A stretch of DNA of 42,776 nt from Dyadobacter koreensis (GTDB taxonomy: Bacteria > Bacteroidota > Bacteroidia > Cytophagales > Spirosomataceae), in contig NZ_FNXY01000005.1 of NCBI RefSeq assembly GCF_900108855.1, forward strand, positions 99,261 to 142,036. Reading direction: 5' to 3'. Positions 8,254 through 16,525 of the stretch are shown here, one piece after another. Within the stretch, counting starts at the first letter, position 1. Each line of letters begins with the position of its first letter. A program made the translations under genes and the position numbers. Under the pieces are notes generated by a model. It worked only from the letters and a program-made list of their open reading frames with translations. It made no database searches and was not told the origin of the DNA.

Positions 8254-9453
8254 ATGATTGATTCCTCTGCTAAAGAAGTAAGTCAGTTTAAAGAAGATTT
8301 CAGTAACAATCCGTACCAGAGACAACGGAAACATTTTGATCTGGAAGAGCTGCTCGATAGAAATCCGATTCAGGTAGATACTGTTAACATCAAAAGTTTT
8401 GTCCGGAATAAAAGGATTATGATCACCGGAGCGGCGGGCTCGATAGGGAGACATCTGTTTAAACAGCTTATTCTGTTTAAACCTAAGCGGCTGCTCCTCA
8501 TTGATAGTTCAGAAGCGGGAATCTATGAGTTGGACGAAGAATTGAAAAATATTTCGGAGGACATTGAGATTATTACAATTCCGGCCAACATTACCGATCC
8601 TAAACGGATGAAACATATTTTTCAACAATATCAACCACAGATCGTATTCCATGCAGCCGCAAATAAGCACGTTCCGATCATGGAGAAAAATCCTTATGAA
8701 GCAATTAAAACAAACATACTTGGAACGAAGATCCTGGCTGATCTTTCCAACGAATATTGGGTGGAAAAGTTTATCTTTATTTCCACTGATAAAGCCGTAA
8801 ATCCAACCGGGATCATGGGTGCTTCGAAGCGTTGCAGTGAAATGTATCTGCAAAGTCTGGCAGGTGAAATGGGTATTACAACCCAATTCGTGATTACAAG
8901 ATTTGGCAATGTTTTGGGCACAAATGGTTCGGTAATCCCGCGCTTCGCTAAACAAATTGATCAGGGCGGGCCCGTAGAAATTACACATCCGGACGTGATG
9001 CGTTATTTTATTACGATGCAGGAAGCCTGTCAGCTGTTACTCGAAGCCGGCGCAACTGGTCAAAGCGGGGAAGTTTTTATTTTGGAAATGGGCGACAGAA
9101 TTTTGTTAAAAGATCTAGTCCAAAAAATGATTCGTTTATCCGGCTTCCGTGTAGGGGAAGATATCGAAATTATCTACATAGGTCTGCGTCCAGGTGAAAA
9201 GCTTTTAGAAGAAAGGCTGAGTGAGCGTGAAGAAAATAATCCTTCGCGAAATTCCAGTATAACTGTTTCTAACGGCAATTCGGTTGACAGTCGTTTCATG
9301 GCCGACACGATCAGACAGCTCGAAAGTGCTCTTGATTCAGGAGAAGATAACGAAATGGTATTGATTCTTAAAAACGCAATTCCCGAATATATCAGCCACA
9401 ATTCGGAATTTGAAAAACTGGATATGTTATCCCGGAAAACAAATCAGACATAG
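8254..9453 (+). CDS. soluble NDP-sugar 4,6-dehydratase/epimerase-like protein (FlaA1/CapD/PseB type)
   Basis: An extended short-chain dehydrogenase acting on UDP-GlcNAc-type sugars in surface polysaccharide or glycan synthesis. The NAD(P)-binding motif TGAAGSIG is at 58-65. FISTDKAVNPTGIMGASKR at 175-193 carries Met188-x3-Lys192 instead of the usual Tyr-x3-Lys, which is characteristic of inverting 4,6-dehydratases such as PseB/FlaA1. Residues 30-55 (LLDRNPIQVDTVNIKSFV) resemble the linker that precedes the catalytic domain in membrane-bound CapD. The four N-terminal membrane helices of CapD are missing, so this 399-residue form should be cytosolic. No other polysaccharide genes are adjacent. 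The 3' end faces the next gene with a 5-bp gap. Confidence 0.85.
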   Translation: MIDSSAKEVSQFKEDFSNNPYQRQRKHFDLEELLDRNPIQVDTVNIKSFVRNKRIMITGAAGSIGRHLFKQLILFKPKRLLLIDSSEAGIYELDEELKNISEDIEIITIPANITDPKRMKHIFQQYQPQIVFHAAANKHVPIMEKNPYEAIKTNILGTKILADLSNEYWVEKFIFISTDKAVNPTGIMGASKRCSEMYLQSLAGEMGITTQFVITRFGNVLGTNGSVIPRFAKQIDQGGPVEITHPDVMRYFITMQEACQLLLEAGATGQSGEVFILEMGDRILLKDLVQKMIRLSGFRVGEDIEIIYIGLRPGEKLLEERLSEREENNPSRNSSITVSNGNSVDSRFMADTIRQLESALDSGEDNEMVLILKNAIPEYISHNSEFEKLDMLSRKTNQT

Positions 9454-9458
9454 AATGA

Positions 9459-10361
9459 TCACGGAACGAAATTATTAGTTTTCATCCAGTTTAAACATTC
9501 GCCAAACCAGACATCGAAGGCTGGTGTTTTTGAATATCCATGTTCTCCCTTGGAATAAATATGAAGGTCTGCGGGTATCTTATTTTTGTTCAGTGCTTCG
9601 TAAAATAGAATACTGTTTGAAACCGGAACCACAGTATCGTCGCCGGCATGCGTCAGAAAAGCTGGCGGCGTGTTTGGCCTGACTTGCAGTTCACTGGAAA
9701 AATATCTTATCTTTTCTGTGGCCGGCGATGTTCCAATCAGGTTTGCCCGTGAGCCCTTATGTCCCTGCGCTTCCAGAAAACTGATTACAGGATATACCAG
9801 TATCATGAAATCCGGGCGGAGATCCGTGCCGGTTTTGTTATCGATAAAAGAATCCTCGAAATGTGTTCCCGCTGTGGATGCGAGATGTCCGCCGGCTGAA
9901 AAACCCATAATTCCAATCTTTTTGGTATCAATTTTCCATTCATTTGCTCGCTCGCGAACTGTCTTTATTGCTTGTTGTGCATCTTGCAGAGAGACGATAG
10001 ACTTATCTTCGGAGGATTTATCATCAGGAAGCCTGTATTTTAAAACGAATGCTGTTATTCCTTTTTTATTTAAAGCTTTTGCTACTTGATAGCCTTCCCG
10101 GTCAATTACTAAAACACCGTAGCCACCACCGGGACAGATGATAACAGAGGTCCCATTGCTAGTCCCATTTTCCGGAAGAAACACAGAAAGCGTCGGAATT
10201 GTTACATTTCTGGCGACACCATTCACAATTGTTTCTTCGTTCGGGACCGATTTCGCATTAGGAATTTTTTCCTGAAATAAAGGAATTTCCTTTTGCGCAT
10301 AGCTGGTAACCGATGTTTGCAGAAAAGATAAAAATAGAATGATAAGGACGAAACGGCTCAT
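9459..10361 (-). CDS. secreted alpha/beta hydrolase, acetyl-esterase-like (BD-FAE type)
   Basis: A serine esterase of the alpha/beta fold, probably periplasmic or secreted, related to carbohydrate (xylan) acetyl or feruloyl esterases. A signal peptide spans residues 1-22 (hydrophobic core then SYA before Gln23). The oxyanion segment CPGGGYG is at 76-82. The nucleophile is Ser155 in GFSAGGH, the acid Asp241 or Asp242 in HAGDDTVVP, and the base His274 in KGEHGY. At 300 residues it is complete. It is convergent with the dehydratase and has no glycoside hydrolase partner beside it. The substrate is uncertain. Confidence 0.85.
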   Translation of the reverse strand: MSRFVLIILFLSFLQTSVTSYAQKEIPLFQEKIPNAKSVPNEETIVNGVARNVTIPTLSVFLPENGTSNGTSVIICPGGGYGVLVIDREGYQVAKALNKKGITAFVLKYRLPDDKSSEDKSIVSLQDAQQAIKTVRERANEWKIDTKKIGIMGFSAGGHLASTAGTHFEDSFIDNKTGTDLRPDFMILVYPVISFLEAQGHKGSRANLIGTSPATEKIRYFSSELQVRPNTPPAFLTHAGDDTVVPVSNSILFYEALNKNKIPADLHIYSKGEHGYSKTPAFDVWFGECLNWMKTNNFVP

Positions 10362-10841
10362 GTTGAATGTCGATAGGTGATTATTTAATTAAGCTTGGCA
10401 TTAAGGCAGCTAGAAATTACTTGATGCGAAATTTCCGGTTTTGTCGCGTTAATGTTAAATTGAAGTCTGATAGCCCCTGACATCAGCTTCTAGACCAAAA
10501 TTTCTTTTCCCGGCAGATCCGATAATCTATGAAGTCGGCTGCATAGAAAATATACCCATGAGAAAATTTGGTCAGTTTAATAAGACAACGGTTCCCGGGA
10601 ACTAATCTGTCAAATTGCACCTTTCTATGTAAAATGTATTGATAATGATATAATAATATAATATTTACAAGAAAATAAAATGATTTTAATTGTCTGGCAG
10701 CATCGGACAATCTAAAAAAAAGAACTAGTTTTGTATACTATCAAAAAAGTAGTTTTATTATTTTGCTATATTTTTATTGGAAATAATTGAACTCTTTCGC
10801 TTTTAAAAAAATTCTGAATAAAAATAACTCTTGGTAACAGA
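10362..10841. other. 480-bp AT-rich gap with two palindromes, no credible gene
   Basis: This is the upstream region of both the minus-strand esterase and the plus-strand hydrolase. It contains a perfect 12-bp palindrome GTTCCCGGGAAC at 10591-10602, and an inverted repeat ATTGTC (10689-10694) / GACAAT (10706-10711). A promoter-like TAGTTTTG lies 15 bp beyond the second repeat at 10726-10733. The only longer open frame (10483-10710, minus) begins with TTG and looks like nothing known. Confidence 0.5.
10689..10733 (+). promoter_or_regulatory. candidate operator and -7 element for the 10842 gene
   Basis: TAGTTTTG at 10726-10733 fits TAnnTTTG but has no TTG at the right distance upstream. The inverted repeat ATTGTC-N11-GACAAT ends 14 bp before it. 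Leader length would be about 100 nt. Weak on its own. Confidence 0.3.
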
Positions 10842-11615
10842 ATGAAATATAAGGTACATGCTGAAGGCAAGTTTCAATTCATCGACGAAGGAAAGGGCGA
10901 AACGTTGCTGCTATTGCATGGGCTTTTCGGTGCTTTGAGTAACTGGGATGGAATAATTGAGTGCTTTTCGGATCGCTATCGCGTAATTATCCCTCTGTTG
11001 CCAATCTACGAACTTCCTCCGCGGGAGGCTGGTCTGGATGCTTTGCTTGATTTTTTAGAAGGTTTTGTGGTTTTTAAGAATCTTACAAATGTGACAGTTC
11101 TGGGTAATTCCCTTGGAGGACATATTGGTTTGCTTTATACTTTAAAGAATCAGGAAAATGTTCAGCGACTTGTTTTAACAGGAAGTTCAGGACTTTTCGA
11201 GAATTCAATGGGAGGGTCTTTTCCGAAAAGAGGAAGTTATGAATACATCAGGGAACGTGTGGCATACACTTTTTATGATCCTGAAGTAGCTACGAAAGAT
11301 TTGATCGACGAAGTTTTTGAAACGACTTCAAGCATCCCTAAGTGCATGAGTATCGTAGGTATTGCAAAGTCGGCGCAGCGTCATAATCTTGCAAAGGATT
11401 TATATAAAATCAAAGTTCCAACGTTATTGGTCTGGGGACTGAATGATACGATTACACCGCCTCATGTAGGTTATGAATTCAATCGTCTTATTGCAGGTTC
11501 AGAATTGCACTTTATAGATAAATGCTGTCATGCTCCGATGATGGAGCAGCCAGACAGATTTAATGTCATAGTAGAACGCTTTTTAGAAAAACATGTGTCA
11601 GTTCCGGTGGAATAG
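10842..11615 (+). CDS. alpha/beta hydrolase
   Basis: A cytosolic alpha/beta-hydrolase of 257 residues. The oxyanion motif LLLLHGLFG is at 22-30, the nucleophile Ser90 lies in GNSLGGH, the acid is Asp202 in GLNDTITPP, and the base is His230 in CCHAPMMEQP. The segment after strand 4, PLLPIYELPP (51-60), replaces the usual DLPGxGxS loop. A terminator follows directly, and the CBS gene downstream has its own promoter candidate, so it is probably monocistronic. The substrate cannot be told from sequence. Confidence 0.82.
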   Translation: MKYKVHAEGKFQFIDEGKGETLLLLHGLFGALSNWDGIIECFSDRYRVIIPLLPIYELPPREAGLDALLDFLEGFVVFKNLTNVTVLGNSLGGHIGLLYTLKNQENVQRLVLTGSSGLFENSMGGSFPKRGSYEYIRERVAYTFYDPEVATKDLIDEVFETTSSIPKCMSIVGIAKSAQRHNLAKDLYKIKVPTLLVWGLNDTITPPHVGYEFNRLIAGSELHFIDKCCHAPMMEQPDRFNVIVERFLEKHVSVPVE

Positions 11616-11624
11616 TCATTTTTT

Positions 11625-11649
11625 AAAGAGCCTTTAACGGCTCTTTTTT
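11625..11649 (+). terminator. intrinsic terminator after the alpha/beta hydrolase
   Basis: Stem AAAGAGCC (11625-11632) / GGCTCTTT (11639-11646) with a 6-base loop and a T run to 11649, 9 bp after the stop codon. Confidence 0.88.
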
Positions 11650-11679
11650 GTTTTATAAAATATTCTTTTTACATGAAAG

Positions 11680-11710
11680 TTGACAGGTATTTAGTTTTTT
11701 CATAGATTCG
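11680..11710 (+). promoter_or_regulatory. candidate promoter for the CBS-ACT/nadK operon
   Basis: TTG at 11680-11682, a 20-bp spacer and TAGATTCG at 11703-11710 (seven of eight positions of TAnnTTTG) lie between the upstream terminator and the ATG at 11732. Confidence 0.42.
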
Positions 11711-11731
11711 GTAAAAACACCCTTTTCAGTT

Positions 11732-12403
11732 ATGCTAGCTGCAACGTTAATTAATCCCATGATTCCCATACTGAAACTTACCGACACGGTGGGTACAGCT
11801 TTGGATTGGATGGATGAATTTCGGATCGGGCAGCTTGTGGTGGCCGATGCCGGAATATATAAGGGGATTGTGTCAGAAGATATCCTTTTCGATATCACGG
11901 ATTCTACGCAGCCAATTTCGAGAATTATTATTCAGCACGAAGATGTATTCGCAACCGAAGATCATCATCCGTATGAGTTATTAAGGCTCGTCAACGAATT
12001 TGCGTTGGACGTCATTCCCGTTGTTCATGAAGGCAAGGCCGTTTCAGGAAGTATTTTGGTCAGAGACCTGGTCGAACGCTTCGTCAGCGAATTAGGGATT
12101 CAGGAAAAGGGAGCTGTGCTTGTGCTGAAAATTGCCGAACGAGATTATTCTTTATCTGAAATAAGCCGGTTGATTGAATCGAATGGGACGAAAGTTTTAA
12201 GCAGTTATTATTCTTCAAGCGAGTCGTTACATCCGGCAGATCAGTCCCTTCTTACCTTAAAACTAAACCGTACAAACATCACACCGGTAATTGCCACATT
12301 GGAGCGTTTTGGGTATGATATAGAAGAGGCGCATGCCAACGATCCGATCGAAAGCGTTGATCAGGAGCGGCTTGATATGCTGCTTCGCTATCTGGCTACA
12401 TAA
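11732..12403 (+). CDS. CBS-domain pair plus ACT-like domain protein (AcuB-like architecture)
   Basis: A likely nucleotide-sensing regulatory protein. Two CBS repeats cover about residues 5-55 (ending GIVSEDILFDI) and 68-118 (DVIPVVHEGKAVSGSILVRDLVERF). An ACT-like ligand-binding domain follows at about 130-215 (VLVLKIAERDYSLSEISRLI, then ITPVIATLERFGYDIEEA). No catalytic domain is present. It is followed by nadK at 79 bp with no convincing terminator, so the two are likely co-transcribed. Such a protein could report adenylate or NAD status to NAD phosphorylation. That link is inference from position only. Confidence 0.82.
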   Translation: MLAATLINPMIPILKLTDTVGTALDWMDEFRIGQLVVADAGIYKGIVSEDILFDITDSTQPISRIIIQHEDVFATEDHHPYELLRLVNEFALDVIPVVHEGKAVSGSILVRDLVERFVSELGIQEKGAVLVLKIAERDYSLSEISRLIESNGTKVLSSYYSSSESLHPADQSLLTLKLNRTNITPVIATLERFGYDIEEAHANDPIESVDQERLDMLLRYLAT

Positions 12404-12482
12404 TTTTCCCTGAATAGTACATTGCCAATCGGAATTTTGTCCCGTATCTTTCGGGCAAAACGGATCACATACTTTTTCTTTC

Positions 12483-13364
12483 ATGAAAATAGCAATTCAC
12501 GGACGCAACTTTAATGAATCTGCCCGCCCGTATATAGAGTCTATGTTCGGTGAGTTGGCTCGTCGGAAGATTGACGTGCAGCTTTCCGCAGCATTCAGAT
12601 CTTTTCTGGACGAGCAGAATATTCAGCATCGTTCGCATATGGTTTACGGCTGCCCCGATGAGCTATGCGACGCGCGTCTCGTTGTGAGTATGGGTGGAGA
12701 CGGAACGCTGTTAGAAACGATTTCCCACGTCGGAAAAAGAAGAATCCCGGTAATTGGTATCAATGTAGGGCGTTTAGGTTTCCTGGCGACGGTTTCTCCC
12801 GAGCGGATTTCGGATATGATCGAAGCGCTTGAAAACAATCAGTATAAGATTGACGAAAGAACGCTCGTAAAAGTCGAATCAAATATTGATTTATTTGAAG
12901 GAAGAAATTTCGGCCTGAATGATTTTACAATCACGAAAACGGATACTGCTTCCATGATTACAGTCCATACTTATTTGAATGACGAATTTCTGAATTCTTA
13001 CTGGGCAGATGGACTTATTATTTCTACGCCAACCGGTTCGACAGGTTATTCGTTAAGTTGTGGGGGACCGGTCCTCGTTCCTCATTCCCAGAATTTTATT
13101 ATTACGCCGGTTAGTCCGCATAATTTAAATGTACGTCCACTTGTCGTGGAAGACTCTTCTGTCATTAGGCTGGAAGTTAAAAGCCGCAGCAACAATTTTC
13201 TGGTTTCGATGGATTCGCGTTCCCGCGTGGTTGATGAAGTTACGGAATTAACGGTGAGCAAAGCGGATTTTACAGCACGTTTGATCAAGATGAGAGATGA
13301 CAGTTTTCTGGATACTTTGCGCAGCAAATTGTCATGGGGTCTTGATATGAGAAACAGATTATAA
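12483..13364 (+). CDS. nadK: NAD kinase
   Basis: Phosphorylates NAD to NADP using ATP, in the cytosol; the only route to NADP. The 293-residue protein has the diagnostic GGDGT at 71-75 (catalytic Asp73), NVGRLGFLA at about 95-103 and the second NAD-kinase signature TPTGSTGYSLSCGGP at about 181-195. The ATG at 12483 gives a normal start. It follows the CBS-ACT gene and precedes a dipeptide epimerase at 20 bp, so the run 11732-15495 may be one transcript. Confidence 0.97.
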   Translation: MKIAIHGRNFNESARPYIESMFGELARRKIDVQLSAAFRSFLDEQNIQHRSHMVYGCPDELCDARLVVSMGGDGTLLETISHVGKRRIPVIGINVGRLGFLATVSPERISDMIEALENNQYKIDERTLVKVESNIDLFEGRNFGLNDFTITKTDTASMITVHTYLNDEFLNSYWADGLIISTPTGSTGYSLSCGGPVLVPHSQNFIITPVSPHNLNVRPLVVEDSSVIRLEVKSRSNNFLVSMDSRSRVVDEVTELTVSKADFTARLIKMRDDSFLDTLRSKLSWGLDMRNRL

Positions 13365-13384
13365 TCTTCTTTTAAAAATACAGC

Positions 13385-14395
13385 ATGCAGCTTCTTTTTC
13401 ATCCCTTCGACCTTGAACTGAAACATACTTTTACCATTGCTCACGATTCGAGGGATATTCAGCCTACGCTTATCGTGGAACTAAGGGATGGCGATTTTCG
13501 AGGATTCGGCGAAGCGACTTCAAATCCTTATTATGGCGCAACGATTGAAAAAATGATCGCTTCGCTTGAAAGTATCCGAGCTGCTATTGAGGCAGATGAA
13601 TTGAGTTCTCCTGAATCTTTGTGGGCAAAAGTAAATCCTTATCTGACGAATAATTCTTTTGCACAGTGTGCATTGGATGAAGCCGCTCATGATCTTTTTG
13701 CTAAGAAAAAAGGTGAAAAACTTTATGAAAGCTGGGGGTTGTCAGTTGATCATAATCCGCTGACAAATTTTACGATTGGTATTGATACTGTTGAAAAAAT
13801 GGTATCAAAAATGCAGGAACTACCCTGGCCGATTTATAAAATAAAACTGGGGACAGATAATGATCTCAGGATTGTAAGAGAATTGCGATCGCATACTACG
13901 GCAACTTTTCGGGTGGATGCAAATTGCGCCTGGACGGCAGAGCAGACCATTCGTTTTTCAGGCGAATTAAAAAAGCTTGGCGTTGAATTCATTGAGCAAC
14001 CTCTGGCCGCTGATGATATTGAAGGAATGAGAAAAGTCTTCGCAGAAAGTGCGTTGCCCGTTATCGCCGATGAAAGCTGTATTCTGGAAAACGATGTCAC
14101 TAAATGTCATGGACTTTTTCACGGTGTCAATATAAAACTTACCAAATGCGGCGGATTAACCTCTGCAAAACGTATGATTGCGGAAGCGAAAAGTCTTGGT
14201 ATGAAAACTATGGTTGGCTGTATGACAGAATCCAGTGTGGGAATTTCAGCCATCGGGCACTTATTGCCTCTGCTGGATTATGTGGATATGGACGGCTCAC
14301 TTTTAATTAAAAATGATCCTGCAACAGGTGTAACTTTTGATTATGGTAAGGTAATTTATGCTGCGGAAAATGGAACAGGAGCTGTTTTAAAATGA
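13385..14395 (+). CDS. dipeptide epimerase (L-Ala-D/L-Glu epimerase type)
   Basis: An enolase-superfamily enzyme of the muconate-lactonizing group. It racemises the second residue of dipeptides, typically L-Ala-D-Glu released from peptidoglycan. The catalytic Lys pair is in YKIKLG (Lys152 and Lys154). The metal ligands fit Asp178 in FRVDANCAW, Glu204 in IEQPLA and Asp229 in VIADESC. The opposite general base fits Lys251 in VNIKLTKCGG. Length 336 is usual. Its stop overlaps the next start (ATGA at 14392-14395), indicating translational coupling with the PLP enzyme. The exact dipeptide specificity is not readable. Confidence 0.9.
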   Translation: MQLLFHPFDLELKHTFTIAHDSRDIQPTLIVELRDGDFRGFGEATSNPYYGATIEKMIASLESIRAAIEADELSSPESLWAKVNPYLTNNSFAQCALDEAAHDLFAKKKGEKLYESWGLSVDHNPLTNFTIGIDTVEKMVSKMQELPWPIYKIKLGTDNDLRIVRELRSHTTATFRVDANCAWTAEQTIRFSGELKKLGVEFIEQPLAADDIEGMRKVFAESALPVIADESCILENDVTKCHGLFHGVNIKLTKCGGLTSAKRMIAEAKSLGMKTMVGCMTESSVGISAIGHLLPLLDYVDMDGSLLIKNDPATGVTFDYGKVIYAAENGTGAVLK

Positions 14396-15495
14396 GCATA
14401 TACCCAACCAGTCACCTCCCCGGCAGGAAAGTTTTACTGAATAATGGTAAAGAATATTTCTGGTTTAGCGGGACGGATTATCTGGGAATGGGGCAGGACG
14501 AAGGGTTCCTGAATTATCTCCGCCAAGGAATTTCAATCTATGGAACACATTATGGAAGTTCCAGAAATAATAGCCTGAAACTTAATATTTACGAAGAAGC
14601 CGAAACAGCACTCGCAAAATTTTCAGGCGCTCCTACGGCGATAACAACCTCATCAGGCATGTGGGCAGGGCAGCTGCTCGTAAAAGAATTGCCAGAAATT
14701 ATCAAAGCAGGATTTACATCTGAAAATGTACACTTACCAAAGGTGCATTATCACTATGCTCCAAGAATTCATCCGGCACTGTGGGGCGAATCTTATGAAG
14801 TAAATAATTCAAGTTGGGGAGATTGGGCCAAAAACGTGGTCGTGAACGTACAGGAAAGCAATCATGATGAGATTCATATTATCTTATCGGATTCTGTTGG
14901 CTCGCCTTTTGTTGAAAATTTCGACTTTTCAATTTTTAATGCTCTCCCTTTTTACCGTCAAATAATTTTAATTGTTGATGATTCTCATGGTCTGGGAGTC
15001 TTGGGATCAAACGGGACCGGAATTTATCGCAACTTATCCTCGATCCAGCAGGTAAAGCTAATAGTTACTTCGTCTCTGAATAAAGCTTTGGGAATTCCTG
15101 CGGGCGTGATTCTAGGTGATGAACGCATCATTTCGACTATTCGAAAAAGTCCGTTTTTTGCCGGTGCTTCTCCTGCTCCGCCAGCTTATATGTATGCTTT
15201 TAAGAACCTACTTGATACGAATGCATATGCGCCTGCGCATCAGAAGTTACAGGAGAATATTCACCACACTGCGGCTCGTTTAGCTGATACTAATCTTTTC
15301 ATCTTTAAAAATGATTATCCGGTCTTTTGCAGTCTGGATAGCAAACTTTTTGATTTCCTGGAAGCGAACGGAATTCTAGCGTCTTGTTTTTCTTACCCGC
15401 AGCCAACAGATCCGCCGGTTACGAGATTGGTGATCAATGCAATCCATCAAAAAGAAGACCTCGACCGATTGGCCGAGGTCTGTATGACATTTTAA
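14392..15495 (+). CDS. divergent AONS/KBL-family PLP-dependent enzyme
   Basis: A fold-type I PLP enzyme of the alpha-oxoamine synthase/aminotransferase class. The PLP lysine is Lys231 in TSSLNKALG. Asp196 and His199 in IVDDSHGLGVLG match the VDExHxxG motif that contacts the cofactor. The N-terminal YxxG...SR pattern is present at 50-59, but the usual G-T-H-x-x-H segment is replaced by NNSLKLNIYEEAE. The mid-domain His-Ala-Ser segment that stacks on PLP in AONS is not recognisable; HYHYAPRIHPALWG stands there. At 367 residues it is shorter than most AONS proteins. Coupling to the dipeptide epimerase suggests a shared amino-acid or peptide route rather than biotin synthesis. Confidence 0.75.
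   Translation: MSIYPTSHLPGRKVLLNNGKEYFWFSGTDYLGMGQDEGFLNYLRQGISIYGTHYGSSRNNSLKLNIYEEAETALAKFSGAPTAITTSSGMWAGQLLVKELPEIIKAGFTSENVHLPKVHYHYAPRIHPALWGESYEVNNSSWGDWAKNVVVNVQESNHDEIHIILSDSVGSPFVENFDFSIFNALPFYRQIILIVDDSHGLGVLGSNGTGIYRNLSSIQQVKLIVTSSLNKALGIPAGVILGDERIISTIRKSPFFAGASPAPPAYMYAFKNLLDTNAYAPAHQKLQENIHHTAARLADTNLFIFKNDYPVFCSLDSKLFDFLEANGILASCFSYPQPTDPPVTRLVINAIHQKEDLDRLAEVCMTF
15456..15481. repeat. hairpin inside the 3' end of the PLP-enzyme gene
   Basis: AGACCTCG (15456-15463) pairs with CGAGGTCT (15474-15481), and the pairing can extend inwards past one mismatch. It lies in the last ten codons, close to the convergent tatC stop at 15528, and may take part in termination. There is no clean T run, so I do not call it a terminator. 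Confidence 0.45.
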
Positions 15496-15527
15496 TATTT
15501 CTTCTTTTTAATTAATGCTTCAGACTA

Positions 15528-16388
15528 TTATAATGGTCCCTGGAGCGCTTTTTCTTCACGTAACTTTTCTCTTTCGATTTTAGCCGATACGAAAATACTG
15601 ATTTCATAAAGCATCAATAGAGGAATTGCGACCAAAATCTGGCTGTAAATATCAGGTGATGGAGTAATGATCGCAGCAACGATCAGGATAACGATCATCG
15701 CATGTTTGCGATACTCACGCATAAAACCTGGTGTCAGCACACCTACTCTTGAAAGAACAAACACGACAATTGGCAACTGGAAAGCAATTCCGCAAGCCAA
15801 TGTTAAGGTTGCTACGGTTGAGATATAAGAGGAAATGTTAAACTCGTTGGCGATTGATTCATCCAGCTTGTAATTTGCTAAAAAGTTAATCGCCAGTGGC
15901 GTCACAACAAAATACCCGAAAAATACCCCTGAGAAAAATAATATTGTGACATAGAAAACTGCCCCGCGTGCTGATCTTCTTTCGGATGCTTTGAGACCTG
16001 GTTTGATAAATCTCCATATTTCCCAGAAGGCATAAGGAAAGGCGAAGATCAAACCTACGATAATGGAGGATGTCAGCCCCATTGTAAATTGATCTCCAAC
16101 GCCGATACTCTGAATTTTGAAATCAAGGGCTTTGATACATAAATCGTCATAACCTACAACCTCAGATAACTTACACATCATTTTGTAAGTCCAGAAATCG
16201 GGCTTCGCAGGGGCAAGAATTACGTAACGGTAAATTTCTTTAATGTATATATAGGCAACAATGGCGAAAACTAATATGGATCCTACTGCACGGATAACAT
16301 GCCATCTTAATTCTTCGAGGTGGCCGATAAACGACATCTCCTGGCCTGTTCCTTCTTCTTCTTGCTCAAAATCTTGATCTAAGGGCAT
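15528..16388 (-). CDS. tatC: Sec-independent protein translocase TatC
   Basis: The inner-membrane receptor of the twin-arginine translocation pathway, which exports folded proteins by binding the RR signal peptide. It has six predicted membrane helices over 286 residues. The N-terminal cytosolic motif FIGHLEELRW at 20-29 includes the conserved glutamates (Glu25, Glu26). FPYAFWEIWRFIKPGL and the segment ending TPSPDIYSQ are typical. An acidic stretch (EQEEEG) precedes the first motif. tatA/B are not adjacent. It faces the PLP enzyme tail to tail, and a terminator for pdhA lies between pdhA and tatC, so it is probably transcribed alone. Confidence 0.96.
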   Translation of the reverse strand: MPLDQDFEQEEEGTGQEMSFIGHLEELRWHVIRAVGSILVFAIVAYIYIKEIYRYVILAPAKPDFWTYKMMCKLSEVVGYDDLCIKALDFKIQSIGVGDQFTMGLTSSIIVGLIFAFPYAFWEIWRFIKPGLKASERRSARGAVFYVTILFFSGVFFGYFVVTPLAINFLANYKLDESIANEFNISSYISTVATLTLACGIAFQLPIVVFVLSRVGVLTPGFMREYRKHAMIVILIVAAIITPSPDIYSQILVAIPLLMLYEISIFVSAKIEREKLREEKALQGPL

Positions 16389-16470
16389 ACAATTTTTAGG
16401 GATTGATCACTATATACGGGGAAAATGGCTATTGCGATCTTTTTTGTTAACTAAAAGTCGAAATTACTCA

Positions 16471-16500
16471 AAAAACCCGTCGGATCATGTCGACGGGTTT
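16471..16500 (-). terminator. intrinsic terminator of pdhA
   Basis: A 10-bp perfect stem AAACCCGTCG (16473-16482) / CGACGGGTTT (16491-16500) with an 8-base loop. Read on the minus strand it is followed by a T run, 26 bp after the pdhA stop. Confidence 0.88.
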
Positions 16501-16525
16501 CTTTTCATAACGTTATAATCAAAAA

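Noticed and set aside
8509..8988. 159-codon minus-strand frame inside the dehydratase gene
   Set aside because: It is a shadow of the plus-strand gene, which shows intact NAD-binding and catalytic motifs.
10483..10710. 75-codon minus-strand frame in the 480-bp gap
   Set aside because: It begins with TTG, has no recognisable domain, is AT-driven in composition and overlaps the palindrome and promoter-like sites.
12435..12460. Hairpin TTTTG-T-CCCG / CGGG-CAAAA between the CBS-ACT gene and nadK as a terminator
   Set aside because: It has a bulge, no following T run and lies within what looks like one operon; it may only modulate read-through.
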